Assembly (NCBI GenBank): GCA_002338445.1
Contig: DDII01000031.1
Coordinates: forward strand, 1 to 7,711
Reading direction: 5' to 3'
Length of the DNA stretch: 7,711 bases
Source of the DNA: Cellvibrionales bacterium UBA1854
GTDB taxonomy: Bacteria; Pseudomonadota; Gammaproteobacteria; Pseudomonadales; Porticoccaceae
Shown: one piece after another, positions 6,043-7,711 of the stretch
Layout: every line of letters begins with the position of its first letter
How positions within the stretch are numbered: the first letter of the stretch is position 1
The notes under the pieces: generated by a model
The model's input: the letters and a program-made list of their open reading frames with translations, nothing else
What the model was told of the DNA's origin: nothing
The model's database searches: none
Translations under genes and position numbers: made by a program

Positions 6043-7102
6043 ATTATTACTAGAGCATAGGAATCAAAGTATGATGTTAGTAAGTATCATGCTGATTTTT
6101 CTTGGTATTATCCTTGGCTTTTTTGCCTCGGCACTATTAAAAAAAGAGAGCCCATTACAGCCTCCAATGGCAGCTAGTCAGGAAATAAGAAATTACATCA
6201 TCAAAAACCAATTCCCGATTCCACAAGAAATACCCACCACTGACGAGGCGTGGATTGACCTTAGAGAGCGAGTAAATAGAGCCAGGGCAGGGGTTGTGGG
6301 ATCATCCCTAGAGGCATTATCGTCCCGTTTTGTTGTTAGCGTGGAGCGAGATGAAATTCTTGGGGTACCCATTTTTAGGCTTACGCCCGAGAGTGTTAAT
6401 ACCGAAGGACTATTCATACACCTTCATGGAGGAGGAAGATTTTTTGGAGGTGGGGACTTGGCAGCGCAGGAGGGAATAATTATTGCGTCCAAAGTCGGCA
6501 TTGAAGTAATCTCGATTGATTATCGAGTGCCGCCTGAGAACCCACATCCCGCTGCAATTGAGGATATAGCCCGCGTCTATTGGGCACTGTTTGCCGAAGA
6601 GCCAAATCGAAAATATGCTATAGGAGGAACCTCAGCAGGGGGCGAGCTAGCTTTGGCCTCGATCCATTATTTTAAGGAGATGAATTACCCCATCCCGGAC
6701 GCACTCTATGCTGGGACTCCGCGTACCGATGCAACCAACATGAGTGATTCTTTGAACGTACTCAAGGGAATTGATCCAGTGCTTCCTACTTATGATGGGT
6801 TCATGGATGCCTTAGCGCGTCTAAACGCCGGTAGTACGCGATTGGATGATCCTTTAATATCACCAATTTTTGGTGAATTTGACAAGTTTCCGCCCGTATA
6901 TCTGGTTACTGGAACCAGAGACTTATTGTTGAGTGATACGGTGCGATTGCACAGGAAGTTAAGAGAAGCCGGTATTGAGGCATCATTAAATGTTTATGAC
7001 GGAATGTTTCATGGCGGTTATCTTATTGCAGGAGAATCTCCCGAATTCCATCAAGTACACAACGAATTGAGAGAATTTTTGGTCAAGCAGTTTACTGATT
7101 AG
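6032..7102 (+). CDS. Membrane-anchored HSL-family (GTSAG) alpha/beta hydrolase, probable esterase
   Basis: The protein has 356 residues from this start. A hydrophobic helix at about residues 14-36, followed by K37-K38, suggests a signal anchor. The rest is a hormone-sensitive-lipase (family IV) esterase. It has the oxyanion-hole motif H132-G-G-G135, the Y164-R165-x2-P-E-N-P-x-P-A motif, the nucleophile elbow G199-T-S201-A-G203, and D297 and H327 completing the triad. GTSAG rather than GDSAG places it in a recognised subfamily. Such enzymes hydrolyse carboxylic esters, usually short to medium acyl chains. The gene overlaps the upstream stop by 11 bp, implying translational coupling, and the ligase gene follows after 62 bp. 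AAGGGGG (6023-6029) lies only 2 bases before the ATG at 6032. The in-frame ATG at 6071 (residue 14) has AGGA at an 8-base distance and would give 343 residues. Family is secure. Substrate and start are not. Confidence 0.93.
   Translation: MEVKLLLEHRNQSMMLVSIMLIFLGIILGFFASALLKKESPLQPPMAASQEIRNYIIKNQFPIPQEIPTTDEAWIDLRERVNRARAGVVGSSLEALSSRFVVSVERDEILGVPIFRLTPESVNTEGLFIHLHGGGRFFGGGDLAAQEGIIIASKVGIEVISIDYRVPPENPHPAAIEDIARVYWALFAEEPNRKYAIGGTSAGGELALASIHYFKEMNYPIPDALYAGTPRTDATNMSDSLNVLKGIDPVLPTYDGFMDALARLNAGSTRLDDPLISPIFGEFDKFPPVYLVTGTRDLLLSDTVRLHRKLREAGIEASLNVYDGMFHGGYLIAGESPEFHQVHNELREFLVKQFTD
6059..6062 (+). promoter_or_regulatory. Shine-Dalgarno-like AGGA supporting an alternative hydrolase start at 6071
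   Basis: AGGA lies 8 bases before an ATG-ATG pair at 6071-6076, in frame with the hydrolase. Starting there removes a charged 13-residue leader and puts the hydrophobic helix at the very N-terminus. The upstream start at 6032 has a stronger purine run (6023-6029), but at a spacing of only 2 bases. Confidence 0.4.
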
Positions 7103-7164
7103 TTTTCTTGGCAAGTGGACAGTGAAAATGTAACTCCGTTAATGTTCAAAAGGACTTTGGAGAA

Positions 7165-7711
7165 ATGGATTTAAAACAACAATTAGATGAAACGAGGCTA
7201 CAGGCGATGGAGGGTATGGATATACCTTGGATGCTGGAGCAGGCCGTGTGTCGTTCGCCTGATAAGCCTTGTTTGATCTGGGAGCCATTTGAAGGAGATT
7301 CAAGTACCCTCAGCTACCGAGAGCTACAGTTGAAAGCTCGTCAATTAGGACGAGGGTTATTTAATTTAGGTGTAAGGGAAGGCGATTTTGTCATCCTTCA
7401 TATGGTTAACTCACCGGAATTCGTGATTAGTTGGTACGCATGTGCTGAACTTGGGGCTGTAGCTGTCTCGACGAACACGCGATCCGTAGCTAGGGATCTT
7501 AAATATTTTTCTCGGCACACGGAAGCCGTATGTGCGATAACGCAGCCATCTTTCTCTGAACTCATTTATAACAGCTGCGACGATATTTCACTCCTGATAG
7601 TAACCGATAATGACGCAGGCCAAGCTGCCGCCGTTCCTGAACATGTTGAATGTATCCCTTTCGATGAAGTCTATGACACTGAGCGCTCCCTTCCTGCTCT
7701 CTCAAGAAATC
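7165..7711 (+). CDS. Acyl-CoA synthetase / AMP-binding ligase (ANL superfamily), N-terminal part
   Basis: The frame runs open for 182 codons from the ATG at 7165 to the window end, so the C-terminal two thirds are missing. The visible part matches the start of the ANL N-terminal domain: TLSYRELQLKARQLGRGLFN (48-67), GVREGDFVILHMVNSPEFV (69-87), a W-Y-A-C-A-E-L-G-A-V helix (90-99), and S-T-N-T-R (102-106), the position of the usual P-x-N-x-R. By memory this resembles CaiC-type carnitine/crotonobetaine-CoA ligases and related acyl-CoA synthetases. The ATP-binding loop (SSGTTG type) and catalytic lysine lie beyond the window and are unseen. The enzyme would activate a carboxylic acid to its CoA thioester via an acyl-AMP. 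AGGA at 7151-7154 lies 10 bases before the ATG, and GGAG at 7159-7162 is closer. With a 62 bp gap from the hydrolase and no terminator seen between, it is probably co-transcribed with it. Substrate unknown. Confidence 0.88.
   Translation, partial: MDLKQQLDETRLQAMEGMDIPWMLEQAVCRSPDKPCLIWEPFEGDSSTLSYRELQLKARQLGRGLFNLGVREGDFVILHMVNSPEFVISWYACAELGAVAVSTNTRSVARDLKYFSRHTEAVCAITQPSFSELIYNSCDDISLLIVTDNDAGQAAAVPEHVECIPFDEVYDTERSLPALSRN

Noticed and set aside
1..7711. CRISPR array, tRNA or rRNA gene, insertion sequence, attachment site or phage gene
   Set aside because: No regularly spaced repeats, transposase-like frame, terminal inverted repeats or RNA-gene signatures were seen on either strand.

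Overview
The window looks like a catabolic or accessory locus from a Gram-negative bacterium, most likely a marine-type gammaproteobacterium (taxonomy is inference). The reasons are an outer-membrane TonB-dependent receptor of the 'IIVTATKRxExLQDVP' type, moderate GC (mid-40s % by eye, not counted), and the gene mix. All six genes lie on the + strand. The first and last are cut by the window edges.

Layout. 1-2220: TonB-dependent receptor lacking only its extreme N-terminus, followed by a GC-rich hairpin (2235-2260). 2416-3087: a short SDR-fold protein in which both usual dehydrogenase signatures are replaced by those of halohydrin dehalogenases (T-x4-Y-x-G and S-x12-Y-x3-R). 3231-4136: LysR-type regulator, preceded by a cluster of TATCC(TAT) repeats. 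4137-4338: a gap of about 200 bp holding several short dyads, probably the control region of the downstream operon. 4339-6042: ThDP-dependent enzyme of the acetolactate-synthase fold. 6032-7102: membrane-anchored HSL-family (GTSAG) alpha/beta hydrolase that overlaps it by 11 bp. 7165-7711: N-terminal part of an acyl-CoA synthetase (ANL superfamily).

How they may work together (inference). The receptor would import a scarce or bulky substrate across the outer membrane. The halohydrin-dehalogenase-like protein, hydrolase, ThDP enzyme and CoA ligase could then carry out dehalogenation or epoxide formation, ester cleavage, C-C cleavage or condensation, and CoA activation, under control of the LysR protein. 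The substrate cannot be read from the sequence. The best-supported item of interest is the halohydrin dehalogenase homologue. Its natural setting, next to a receptor, a LysR regulator and a ThDP/esterase/CoA-ligase operon, may hint at what such enzymes do in nature.
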